Below are positions 34,105-45,213 of a stretch of 64,000 nt of DNA, piece by piece. The notes under the pieces are model-generated. The model did not search any database. It saw only the letters and a list, made by a program, of their open reading frames with translations, and had not been told where the DNA came from. The number at the start of each line of letters is the position of its first letter. Position 1 is the stretch's first letter. The translations under genes and the position numbers were made by a program. Source of the stretch: Agaricus subrufescens (taxonomy: Eukaryota; Basidiomycota; Agaricomycetes; Agaricales; Agaricaceae); NCBI GenBank assembly GCA_029945375.1, contig JAQOTE010000037.1, forward strand, positions 62,001-126,000, in the 5' to 3' direction.

Positions 34105-36549
34105 ATGCCGGCCCAGAAGAAAAGAGTTAGATTTAGGGAGTGGATATACAGCTTCTTCTCCTCGAAGAGCTCGAGTCGTGAAAGTGAGTATTCCTGTGCC
34201 TACTCTGTATAGATCTGACCTGAGCTCACTTTGCGTCTATCAGGCTCGGGGGGCTTGTTTGAAAATGCGGGGACTGTTGCTGTGCAAAATTTAACCGTGA
34301 CGGAGATACAAGGGGATCAGCATAATAATAATAATAATACCCATATAGTGAACAATACAGTGCACAATGCGGTGTTCAATACACAACGCGATCACACCAC
34401 GGTGACGCAGAGTGAGCAGTTACAAGTTTCAATTTCGATTCTAACTCACTTCGACTTTGTCTAGTCATGAATTTGCTTTCGCAACATATCATCCAGGGCG
34501 CCGCTCATGATTCCTCCGCTCGCTCGCCCCCTCCGCGTTGCCACCCGAATACACGTGTCAAGCTGATTGCTCGTGTTACTGCTTGGTTTGAAGGTCAAGA
34601 TCCGCAGGAATGGCTCTTATGGATCACCGGTCCCGCTGGCGTTGGCAAATCAGCCATCGTCCAAACCTTTGCCGAGTATCTTGTCAAGTCTAAATCTCTT
34701 GGAGCGTCCGTATTCATCTCTCGTCCAAACAAGCGCAACAACCCAAATGGAATCTTCATCACCATCGCCTACCAGCTGGCCACTCGCATCGAGGCATATC
34801 GCACTTACATTGTCGAGCGAATCAGTCTCGATCCAGAAGTGTTACGTGGAGACATGGAGGCCCAATTTTCGACGTTCATCGTTGAGCCATTTGTGGAGAG
34901 GAAGATTGGCGCAGGTGGTAAACGATGGGGTGTATTACTGGATGGGCTTGACGAGCTACGAGGAGAGGATGCGCAGTGCAACATCATCAATCTCATTAGC
35001 ACCTTTGTGCGCGATCACAGCGACGCCCCCCTTGCCTGGATCATAGCCAGTCGTCCCGAGTCACACATATCGAATACGTTTGATGATGATGAAGTGCAGC
35101 CCAGCTGTCGCAAGGAGTACATTCCCATTGACTCGACGGAAGCATGCGAAGATGTTGAGTGCTTCTTGCGATCAAGCTTCAAGGCGATACAGAAGAAGTA
35201 TCGCCAGTCTCTTCCGAGTGACTGGCCCACCGATACCGACTTTTTGCAGCTGACTGTTACTGCCTCAGGCCTTTTCGTGTATGCTCAAGTCGTGATGGAT
35301 TTCATCAGAGATCCAGACTGTGCTGATCCAGCCTTGCGGTTTGAGATTGTGGTATCTGTCATCAGTCGTTCTACTCATGTTCCAACAAACGATAATCCTT
35401 TTGTCCACCTGGACGCATTCTACCACGAAATTCTTTCCTCGATATCACCAGCGCACTGGGAAGCGGCGAAATTGTTACTTGGATTCACTGTTCACGAGAT
35501 AGATCGACTTCGTCTCGAAACATTCCGGACGCTCAGAGGAATGTCCATACTCTTCAACCTTAACCGAAATACGGTTTACGCATGTCTAACCAAGTGCCGA
35601 TCTGCGCTCAAGATTCCGGATTGGAAAGTTGCGCACAAGCAGAACTTGACATTTCTTCATGCATCGTTTTCCGACTACCTCAAAGACTCAAGGCGATCCG
35701 CAGACTATTATGTTGGTGATATCACCGACATCGAGAGTGTGGCGGCATCAAACCTTGTCGAGCTGTGGAAGAAGTGCAGCGGAGATGATATCGCACCAGG
35801 TATGTGCCGTGTGTCAATCCCCATACTGAAAGTTGACGTTATGTTGGCTCCAGCGTTAATTAAATCTACCTGGCTTCAGTATTGCTCAACAGTGAGCGGC
35901 GAGAAAGTGACATCGGCAGTTGTAAAATTCCACGCAGCACTCTTCCAAGATATCGTTTCCTCTGTTTCAAGGTTTCCACGCAAACGCCAGAAAACGGAAC
36001 TAGGCAAGCCTTATCTGCCTAACCGATATGAACTGCCGCTACTGGAAGTCCACATGGCGAAGCTATGCTACCACCTCTCCGCGACTGATTTAACAGACAT
36101 GGTTGACTATGAGGTACATATCCACAACATTCTTCGTTTTCCTCCCAAAACTCAGTACTCTCACAGTTGGGTACACTCTCAAGCACTAACGAGAAACGTT
36201 TGCGGAAAGCTCGACTCGGGGCCCTCACGTTCGGGCACCTTAATCAGACAGAAATGAGCCCAGCAAAGGTTTATCTTGGGCGCATGGGGAACCTCATCAG
36301 GAAGGGCTGGATACTGAATCGAGTGAGCGTGCCCATCTTGTTTCAATTTAAACACCTCTGACTATGTTTTCGTCTTTCAAACAGCCGCGCTCAAGTGCTG
36401 AATTAAACTCGTTTGTATCTGAACTAGAAGACATTCAGCAAACCTTACCAGACCATAAAGTTACTGTTTTTGGAAGCGTACCTAGTGGGCGGGTTGTAGG
36501 ATTTTGGTCCACAGGGGACACGTGTTATGTGATCCCTTATCCCGAATAG
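34105..36549 (+). CDS. NACHT-domain STAND NTPase, tandem copy 1, 738 aa
   Basis: Exons 34105-34183, 34244-34411, 34465-36113, 36167-36322 and 36385-36549 give 739 codons with stop. The N-terminus is short and basic (KKRVRFREW), then Asn-rich ([16 protein letters not shown]). The NACHT domain follows, with Walker [10 protein letters not shown] near residue 135, Walker [10 protein letters not shown] and the ASRPE sensor segment. The rest is helical with no obvious WD40, ankyrin or TPR repeats. Fungal NACHT proteins often act in nonself recognition or regulated cell death; a role here is inferred from family only. The intron at 36114-36166 is supported because all three copies stop if it is read through and continue identically if it is spliced. 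Near FPRKRQK the copy differs locally from copies 2 and 3. Confidence 0.88.
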
Positions 36550-37534
36550 ATCTGTCAGGTGGTTTCAAATATCTTTTTCATTATCTAATATTGCCCGAGA
36601 TATCCGAATGCCCAGCTTGCTATTCCTTCCAGCCATGTCTTGGAGATTACGAACTGTGATAGACAAGTAATTATATTAAGACGAAATGGTAACCTGCAAA
36701 CTTCACCTGGTGGGCGGGCCGTAGGATTTCGATCTGCAGAAAACACGTATTAGGCGATCCCTTATCCTGAACAGATTTGCCAATTGATTTCGAATATAGT
36801 CCTCTGCCCAGCTTTCTGTTCCTTCGAAACATGGCTTGGTGATCATAGACCATAGTTGACAAATCCTTGTTTTAAATGTCGTATTACTGTGTTGTCGAGA
36901 ATTAATTGCTTGTGGCCCTATTCAGATCTTGTTCAAGCGATGCGTTCACTCATGCGATGCTTGGTACGGCGTCTCCATCATTGAGGCGCTGGTGCTCTGT
37001 TCTCTAGATACTTCGTTTACATCTTGCCAGCTCAGATAAGGACCTTTTGGTACGTGATATCGGCCTCAAAAACTTGCCATCGGTCACTCGTATGACTCAT
37101 ATGAGTTGAACAATTCTTTATTCTGCACATCTAATTCCACGTCTGCTTTCGTAATACTCGAATTCTCAATCAGTGTTTTCATAGAAGTTTAGTCTGCGGG
37201 AAGGGGATGTTAAGTATTTTTGAGTTGATAAAAAAGGCTGATTGACGTACTTGAGTCTGAATGGTCTTGAGAAAGGTGCTGTGGTATAGGAACAATGAAG
37301 TAAACTGATAAGGGTTCCACGAAGCGTTGAAATGCGAAAAGGGGCTCTCCGGGCAAGAAAAGGCCGGCCTGATTGAATGACACGATAACAGCCGGGAGGA
37401 TTGTGGATACAGATGCAAATGACAAGTTCTGGTAAACGTGGGTGGGGTATGTCGGGATTGTCATGAGGGCGTTCTGGGCCGCAAGTTGGCAGGCATTGTT
37501 ACGGCGGACATTTAGCTGTCAAGTCGTATGCAGA
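36550..37534. repeat. 3' flank of tandem unit 1, shared with unit 2
   Basis: Nearly 1 kb after NACHT gene 1 has no gene. It resembles 40881-41630 after gene 2, for example the shared TGATATCGGCCTCAAAAACT. Inside it, 36690-36900 repeats part of the last exon region in degraded form (GGGCGGGCCGTAGGATTT). Confidence 0.6.
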
Positions 37535-38153
37535 GTGGTGCTGTCGCAAAGAGGTCAAAGAGGTTGCTTTCGACCTAAGCAATGCGTGAGGTTTGTCCGT
37601 CGACTTTGTTTACGACGACTAGCGGACTGTACAACGTTTCATCAGCCAGGGAAAAAAAAACTAGTGGCGAGACGCACCGTAAGCCTTTATTGAGAGCCTT
37701 GCTCAGGACGAATCACGTCTGCATCATGGGACCCTCTGTGGCGTCAACGACCAAGGCGACACCGTCCACCATGCTCATGATTCGCTCGACCTCTCCGCCA
37801 AAGTCTGCGTGTCCGAGGGTGTCGACGATGTTGGTGAGGTTGCCCTGAAAATTGATGCTGGTGCACTTGGACAGGATGGTGATGCTGTGCTCATGCTCGA
37901 GGTCGTTGGAGTCCATGACGCGAGTGCCGTGGGTATCCTCTGTGGAGGACGCAAGGTCAGAGGAGACGGGTTGGAGGGTGCCGGACCGGCGCAGGAGCTG
38001 GTCGACTGCAAAAAGGATGAGTAAAAGTGGCGAGAGAGGGCGGGCCGGCCTACCGTGTGCGATAATGGCAATGTTGCGGATGCGGTCCGGCGAAAACGAT
38101 AGCGCAGTGGCAAACGCACGACGAAAGCCCAGGCTGACGACTGTGCGGAGCAT
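37535..38153 (-). pseudogene. TypA/BipA GTPase relic 1 (exons 1-2 and start of exon 3)
   Basis: This matches about 33165-33798 of the intact GTPase gene. The exon 1 start ([15 protein letters not shown]) is kept. Exon 2 has lost 24 bp between two GGTCGAC direct repeats, removing the P-loop GKTT. A CGA-to-TGA change gives a stop after the MMQT residues (codon at 37713-37715). Everything downstream of the early exon 3 is missing, so no active GTPase can be made. Confidence 0.88.
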
Positions 38154-38425
38154 TGGCCAACAGCGACAACGTGACTTTTCGTGGTGGGGCGTGTCTGGTT
38201 TGTTCCCTTTAGACCCTACATTGACCCCTAATAGGTTTGGTCGAGCTATGATTATGGGCCATGGCCCGTCTTGCAGCTAAGTCACCTGTCCACGAGCCGG
38301 AAGCAACCAGTCCATAAGAACGGGGCAAATGCCGAGCGCCCTTCACGTCTTTGTGATTCAAGCAGTGCCTCGAGGCATTTCCTTAGTTCCTCCCGTCATC
38401 ACCGCTACTTTCCGTGCTGTGCCAG
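38154..38425. promoter_or_regulatory. duplicated upstream region of NACHT gene 2
   Basis: 272 bp between the relic start codon and the NACHT 2 start. It is equivalent to the bidirectional spacer at 33799-34104 and probably still drives NACHT gene 2. Confidence 0.5.
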
Positions 38426-40880
38426 ATGCCGCCCCGCAAGAAGAGAGTCAAGTTCAAGGAGTGGCTACTGGGTTTCCTTCTATCAAAATCAAAGAATGGT
38501 GCTCGTGAAGGTTTGTGGCTCATTCAACTAACGCTCTATGGGGCTAATCAGCGCTTGTTTCACGATACGCAGCATCAGCAGGCTTCTTTGAAAATGCAGA
38601 AGGCGTCGCTGTAAAGGATTCCATCATGACATCTGTCCGAGGAAATCAGCATAATAATATGGTGAACAGTACCATAAATCATCATACGGTGAACACCAAT
38701 GCAATCAATATACAAGGTGAAAACACCACGGTGACGCAGAGTAAGCAATTCACAATTTCAACGTCTATCCTTTTTCACTTTGGCTTTGTCTAGTCATGAA
38801 TTTACTCTCGCAACATATCATCCAGGGCGCCGCTCATGATTCCTCCGCTCGCTCCCCTCCTCCACGTTGCCACCCGAATACACGTGTCAAGCTCATTGCT
38901 CGTGTCACTACTTGGTTTGAGGATCAAGATCTGCAGGAATGGCTATTATGGATTACCGGTCCCGCTGGCGTTGGCAAATCTGCCATCATCCAAACCTTTG
39001 CCGAGTATCTTGTCAAGTCTAAATCCCTTGGAGCGTCCGTTTTTATCTCTCGTCCAAACAAGCGCAACAACCCAAACGGGATCTTCATCACCATCGCCTA
39101 CCAGCTGGCCACTCGCATCGAGGCATATCGCACTTACATTGTCGAGCGAATCAGTCTCGATCCAGAAGTGTTACGTGGAGACATGGAGGCCCAATTTTCG
39201 ACGTTCATCGTTGAGCCATTTGTGGAGAGGAAGATTGGTGCAGGTGGTAAACGGTGGGGTGTATTACTCGATGGGCTTGACGAGCTACGAGGAGAGGATG
39301 CGCAGTGCACCATCATCAATCTCATCAGCACCTTTGTACGCGATCACAGCGACACGCCCCTTGCCTGGATCATAGCCAGTCGTCCCGAGTCACACATATC
39401 AAATACGTTTGACGATGATGAAGTGCAGCCCAGCTGTCGCAAGGAGTACATTCCCATTGACTCAACGGAAGCGTGCGAGGATGTTGAGCGATTCTTGCGA
39501 TCGAGCTTCAAGGCGATACAGAAGAAGTATCGCCAGTCTCTTCCGAGTGACTGGCCCACCGACACCGACTTTTTGCAGCTAACTGTTGCTGCCTCAGGCC
39601 TTTTCGTGTATGCTCAAGTCGTGATGGATTTCATCAGAGATCCAGACTGTGCTGATCCAGCCTTGCGGTTTGAGATTGTGGTATCTGTCATCAGTCGTTC
39701 TACTCATGTTCCAACAAACGATAATCCTTTTGTCCACCTGGACGCATTCTACCACGAAATTCTTTCCTCCATATCACCAGCGCACTGGGAAGCGGCGAAA
39801 TTGTTACTTGGATTCACTGTTCACGAGATAAATCAACTTCGTCTCGAAACATTCCGGACGCTCAGAGGAATGTCCATACTCTTCAACCTTAACCGAAATA
39901 CGGTTTACGCATGTCTAACCAAGTGCCGCTCTGCGCTCAAGATTCCGGATTGGAAAGTTGCGCACAAGCAGAACTTGACGTTTCTTCATGCATCGTTTTC
40001 CGACTACCTCAAAGACTCAAGGCGATCCGCAGACTATTATGTTGGTGATATCACCGACATCGAGAGTGTGGCGGCATCAAACCTTGTCGAGCTGTGGAAG
40101 AAGTGCAGCGGAGATGATATCGCACCAGGTATGTGCCGTGTGTCAATCCCCATACTGAAAGTTGACGTTATGTTGGCTCCAGCGTTAATTAAATCTACCT
40201 GGCTTCAGTATTGCTCAACAGTGAGCGGCGAGAAAGTGACATCGGCAGTTGTAAAATTCCACGCAGCACTCTTCCAAGATATCGTTTCCTCTGTTTCAAG
40301 GTTTCCACGCAAAACTCGGCACATAGGGGGTGACAGGTACTTACTGCCTGACCGGTACGAACTGCCGCTACTAGAAGTACACATGGCGAAGCTATGCTAC
40401 CACCTCTCTGCGACTGATTTAGCAGATATGGTTCACTATGAGGTACATATCCCCAACACTCTTCATTTTCCTCCCGGCACTCAGTACTCTCACGCAGGGT
40501 TCACTCTCAAGCACTAACCAGAAACTTTTGCGGAAAGTTCAACTTGGGGACCTCACGTTCGAGCACCTTAATCAGACAGAAATGAGCCCAGCAAAGGTTT
40601 ATCATGGGCGTATGGAGAAGCTCATCAGGAAGGGCTGGATACTGAATCGAGTGAGCGTGCCCATCTTGTTTTGATTCAAACTCCTCTGACTATGTTCTCA
40701 TCTTTCACACAGCCGCGCTCAAGTGCTGAATTAAACTCGTTTGTATCCGAGCTCGAAGTCTTTCAGCAAACCTCGCCAGACCATAATGTTGTTGTTTTTG
40801 GAGGCGTACCTAGTGGGCGGGTTGTAGGAATTAGAAGTACAGACGACACGTACTATTATGTGATTCCTTATCCTGAATAG
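38426..40880 (+). CDS. NACHT-domain STAND NTPase, tandem copy 2, 740 aa
   Basis: Exons 38426-38510, 38573-38740, 38794-40442, 40498-40650 and 40713-40880 give 741 codons with stop. The exon plan equals copy 1 and exon 3 is exactly 1649 bp in both. Walker A is GPAGVGKSA and Walker [10 protein letters not shown]. From about residue 90 to 590 it is nearly identical to copy 1, while exons 1-2 (KKRVKFKEWLLGF, GFFENAEGVAVKDS, VNSTINHHTVN) are closer to copy 3. It is intact, in contrast to the adjacent decayed GTPase piece. The downstream frame after the 40443-40497 intron ends with CYYVIPYPE-like residues as in copy 1. Confidence 0.87.
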
Positions 40881-41631
40881 CATTGTCAATTAGCTTCCAA
40901 TGTCTTCTTCACCATCAGGATCGCCTTTGATACTGATACCCAGCTTGCTATTGCTTCCAGCCATGTCTTGGAGATCACGAACTATGATAGACAAGTAATT
41001 ATATGAAGATTAATTGTTTGTGGTCCGATCCAGATCTTGTTCAAGCGATGAGTTTGGCCATGTGATGCTGAGTACGGCGTCTCTATCATTGAGGCGCTGA
41101 TGTCCTGTTCCTACATACATTGTTTACATCTTGCCAGCTCAGATAAGGGGACTGGAAAAATGTTTTGGTGACGTGATATCGGCCTCAAAAACTTGCCATC
41201 GGTCGCTCATATGACTCATATGAGTTGAATAGTTCTTTTATTTTGCACACCTAACTGCACCTCTGCTTTTGTAATACTCGAAATCTCAAATGAAGCAGTG
41301 GGAAGATTCTTCTTGGTATTTTCATAGAGGTCTAGCCTGCGGGGCGGGGGTGTCAAGTTGATAAAAAAGAATGATTGACGTACTGGGGTCTGAATGATCT
41401 TGAGAAAGCTGCTGAGTGAAGTAAAACAATGAGGGTTCCACGAAGTGGTGAAATGCGAAAACGGGATCTTGAAGGAAGAGATGGCTGGCCTGATACGATA
41501 GGTGCCAAGACAAGTGTGGATACAAGTGTTGATGACAAGTTCTAGTGAACGTGTGCAGGGTAGACCAAGATTGTCATAAGGGGATTCTGGGCTGTAGGTC
41601 GGCAGGGATTGTATGTTCTTTCATACTTGCG
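40881..41631. repeat. 3' flank of tandem unit 2
   Basis: This noncoding stretch is homologous to 36550-37534 with indels. No gene was seen. Confidence 0.6.
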
Positions 41632-41790
41632 CAAGGAATCAAAGCAAGGAGGCGACAGTGATGAGGGGCAGCGAGGAGAAAAGGCTGGCTGGTCTACCGT
41701 GCGCAATGATGGCGGATGCGGTCTGGGGAGAACGACAGTGCAGTGGCAAATGCACGACGAAAGCCCCGGCCAACAATGTGGACGCGATTT
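41632..41790 (-). pseudogene. TypA/BipA GTPase relic 2 (exon 1 only)
   Basis: It matches the exon 1 region and first intron border of the GTPase gene (ACCGTGCGCAATGATGGCG, then GATGCGGTCTGG). The start codon region is lost and there are deletions. The rest of the gene is absent. Confidence 0.75.
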
Positions 41791-41976
41791 TTCGAGGGGG
41801 GGAGTGTCACGTGTGTTTTATTTATACCCGAGTAATTTCTTACTGGCCGTGCTATGTTTATGGGTGGCTTCTTGGGCAAATGCCGAGCACCGTTCACGAT
41901 TCGGTGGTGCAGGCAGTGCCTCGAGGCATTTCCTTAGTTTTTCCCACCACCACCGCTACTTTCTTTGCTGTACAAA

Positions 41977-44420
41977 ATGCCGCCCCGCCAGAAGAGAGTC
42001 AAGTTCAAGGAGTGGCTACTGAGCTTCTTGCCATTACAATCAAAGAATGGGGCTCATGAAGGTTAGTGGCTCATTCAACTACATATCTACGGGTCTGATC
42101 AGCGATTACTTTACCATACGCAGGATCAGCAGGTTTCTTTGAAAATGCCCAAGGCATCACTGTGAAAGATTCGATCATGACGGCTGTACGAGGAGATCAA
42201 CATAATATAGTGAACAATACAGTGAACAATACGGTGTTCAATACACGAAGTGAACACACCACAGTGACGCAAAGTATGTAGCTCCAAATTTCAATTTCTA
42301 CTCTAATTCACTTCGGCTTTGTTAGTCATGAATGTACTTTCGCAACATATCATCCAGGGAGCCGCTCATGATTCCTCCGCTCGCTCCCCTCCTCCACGCT
42401 GCCACCCCAACACCCGCGTCAAGCTGATTGCTCGTGTTACTGCTTGGTTTGAGGATCAAGATCTGCAGGAACTGCTGTTGTGGATCACCGGCCCCGCTGG
42501 CGTTGGGAAATCAGCCATCGTCCAGACCTTTGCCGAGTATCTCGTCAAGTCTAAATCCCTTGGAGCGTCGGTTTTCATCTCTCGTCCAAACAAGCGCAAC
42601 AACCCAAATGGAATCTTCATCACCATCGCCTACCAGCTGGCCACTCGCATCGAGGCATATCGCACTTACATTGTCAATCGAATCAGCCTAGATCCAGAAG
42701 TATTACGTGGAGACATGGAGGCCCAATTCGTGGCATTTATCATTGAGCCATTTGTGGAAATGAAGATTGGCGCAGGTGGTAAACGATGGGGTATATTACT
42801 GGATGGGCTTGACGAACTACGAGGAGAGGATGCGCAGTGCAACATCATCAATCTCATCAGCACCTTTGTGCGCGATCACAGCGACGTCCCCCTTGCCTGG
42901 ATCATAGCCAGTCGTCCCGAGTCACACATATCAAATACGTTCGACGATGATGAAGTGCAGACCAGCTGTCGCAAGGAGTACATTCCCATCGACTCGACAG
43001 AAGCATGCGAGGATGTCGACCGATTCTTTCGATCGAGCTTCATGGCGATACGGAAAAAGTATCGTCAGTCCCTTCCCAACGATTGGCCCAACGACACAGA
43101 CTTCCTGCAGCTGACTGTTGCTGCTTTGGGCCTTTTCGTGTATGCTCAAGTCGTGATGGATTTCATCAGAGATCCGGATTGTGCTGACCCCGCGTTACGG
43201 TTTGAGATTGTGATATCTGTCATCAGTCGTTCCCCCCATGTTCCTACGAACGATAACCCTTTTGTCCACCTGGACGCATTTTACCGCGAAATCCTTTCCT
43301 CAATATCGCCAGCACACTGGGGTGCGGCCAAATTGTTGCTTGCATTCACTGTACACGAGGTAGATGGACTTCATCTTGAAACATTCCGGACGTTCAGAGG
43401 AATGTCCATACTCTTCAACCTCAACCGAAATACGGTTTACGCGTGTCTGACCAAGTGCAGATCCGCGCTCAGGATTCCGGATTGGAAAGTGGCACACAAG
43501 CAGAATTTGACATTTCTTCACGCATCATTTTCTGACTACCTCAAAGACTCAAAGCGATCTGTGGACTACTATGTTGGTGATGTTGATGACATCGAGAGAG
43601 TCGTGGCATCAAACCTTGTTGAGCTGTGGAAGAAATGTAGCGGAGATGATAATGCGCCAGGTATGTGCCGTGTGTCAATCCCCATACTGAAAGTTGACCT
43701 TATATCGCCTTCAGCATTGATTAAATCTACATGGCTTCAATATTGCTCCACAATGAACGGCGAGAAAGTGACATCGGCAGTAGCTAAGTTCCATGCAGCA
43801 GTCTTCCAAGACATTGTTTCCTCTATTTCAAGGTTTCCACGCAAAACCCGGCACATAGGGGCTGACAGATACTTTCCTGACTGGTACTCACTGCCGCTAT
43901 TGCAAGTACACATGGCGAAGCTATGCTACCACCTCTCCGCGACTGATTTAGTAGATATGGTTTACTATGACGTACGTATCCCAAACACTCTTCGTTTTCC
44001 GACACTCAGCACTCTCATGGCAGGGTTTACTCTTAGCGACTGGGCAGAAATTTTTGCGGAAAGTTCAACTTAAGGATCTCACATTCGGGCACCTAAATCA
44101 GACAGAAATGAGCCCAGCAAAGGTTTATAAAGGGCTCATGGGGAAGGTTTTCGTGAAGAGTTGGACACTAAATCGAGTGAGCGTGCCCATTTTGTTTTCG
44201 ATTTAAACTCCTCCAACTCTGTTCTTGTGTTTTTTGACAGCCGCGCTCAAGGGCTGAATTAAACTCGTTTGTGTCCGAGCTAGAAGATATTCAGCAAACC
44301 TTCCCACACCGTAAGGCTGTTGTTTTTGGAGGTATGCCTAGTGGGCGGGTCGTAGGATTTTACCACGCAATGGATACATGTTATGTGATCCCTTACATCG
44401 GTAGAATTAACGGCGATTAA
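41977..44420 (+). CDS. NACHT-domain STAND NTPase, tandem copy 3, 737 aa
   Basis: Exons 41977-42061, 42124-42273, 42326-43971, 44024-44176 and 44241-44420 give 738 codons with stop. Walker [10 protein letters not shown] and Walker [10 protein letters not shown] are intact. The core carries many more differences from copies 1 and 2 than those do from each other (for example FVAFIIEPFVEMK, GDVDDIERVVASN). The Asn-rich segment (VNNTVNNTVFN) is shorter than in copy 1. The last exon ends differently: after VIPY it runs on as IGRINGD into the palindromic repeat array, so array sequence supplies the stop codon. Confidence 0.87.
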
Positions 44421-45010
44421 TCGCCCATGGCTATAGCCATGAATCACGATACATGGCTAATAATCGGGCGTTATCGTGATTATTACCCACGTATCTATAA
44501 TTGTGGGGTAGAGCAGACTATGCGAGAATAATCATGTTTAATTGTTAATTGTAGGCAGAGCAGACTATGCGAGAATAATCATGCTTAATTGTTAATTGTA
44601 GGCAGAACAGACTATGCGAGAATAATCATGCTTAATTGTTAATTGTAGGCAGAGTAGATTAGGCCGAAATAATCATGTTTAATTAGTGGGGGGTAGGTGG
44701 TACGAGAATAATCATGTTTAATTGGTATTATAAAATCTTGATGAAACGGAATATTTTGAATCTAGGACTCGTGATTTAGATAATCATGATTACCTTGTGC
44801 TGCTAGTGGGTGTATGTCCGGATAATCATGATTAAAGTGATATTCATGGTTCAGTGTGTGTGGGATATAATCATGATTAAAGTGTTTCCTGCTCACAATG
44901 TGTGGATGAGCTAGATAATCACGATTAGCATTAAGCCCATGATAATCATGATTATCAGAGATCGCGGTATGGGGTTATGAGATAATCATGATTATCTAAA
45001 CATTAATCAT
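44421..45010. repeat. palindrome-rich repeat array
   Basis: The block begins with the perfect 16-bp palindrome CATGGCTATAGCCATG (44426-44441). A 47-bp tandem repeat follows (about three full and one to two decayed units from 44513, each with AATAATCATG). Then come six spaced copies of ATAATCATGATTA or close variants. Two of these are the perfect 16-bp palindrome GATAATCATGATTATC at 44941-44956 and 44981-44996. The region is AT-rich and noncoding. Confidence 0.85.
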
Positions 45011-45213
45011 GCTTTCAATTAAACGATAATTGGACAACGGCATTCAAATAAACATGATTTCAGGGCTCAAAGCACACCTATTCATTTTAAGGGAGACGGC
45101 GGGACTTCTTATGGGGTCGAGGACTATCTTCTTCTGACACATAGGCCCATCGCTTACTAACGGGAACTCTACAGTGAAATAATGAGACCGGTTGTAGAGG
45201 ATAATGCTTGGAC

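Noticed and set aside
36323..36384. Apparent frame break near the end of the NACHT genes
   Set aside because: Not a frameshift: introns at 36114-36166 and 36323-36384, and the same positions in the other copies, restore one frame in all three.
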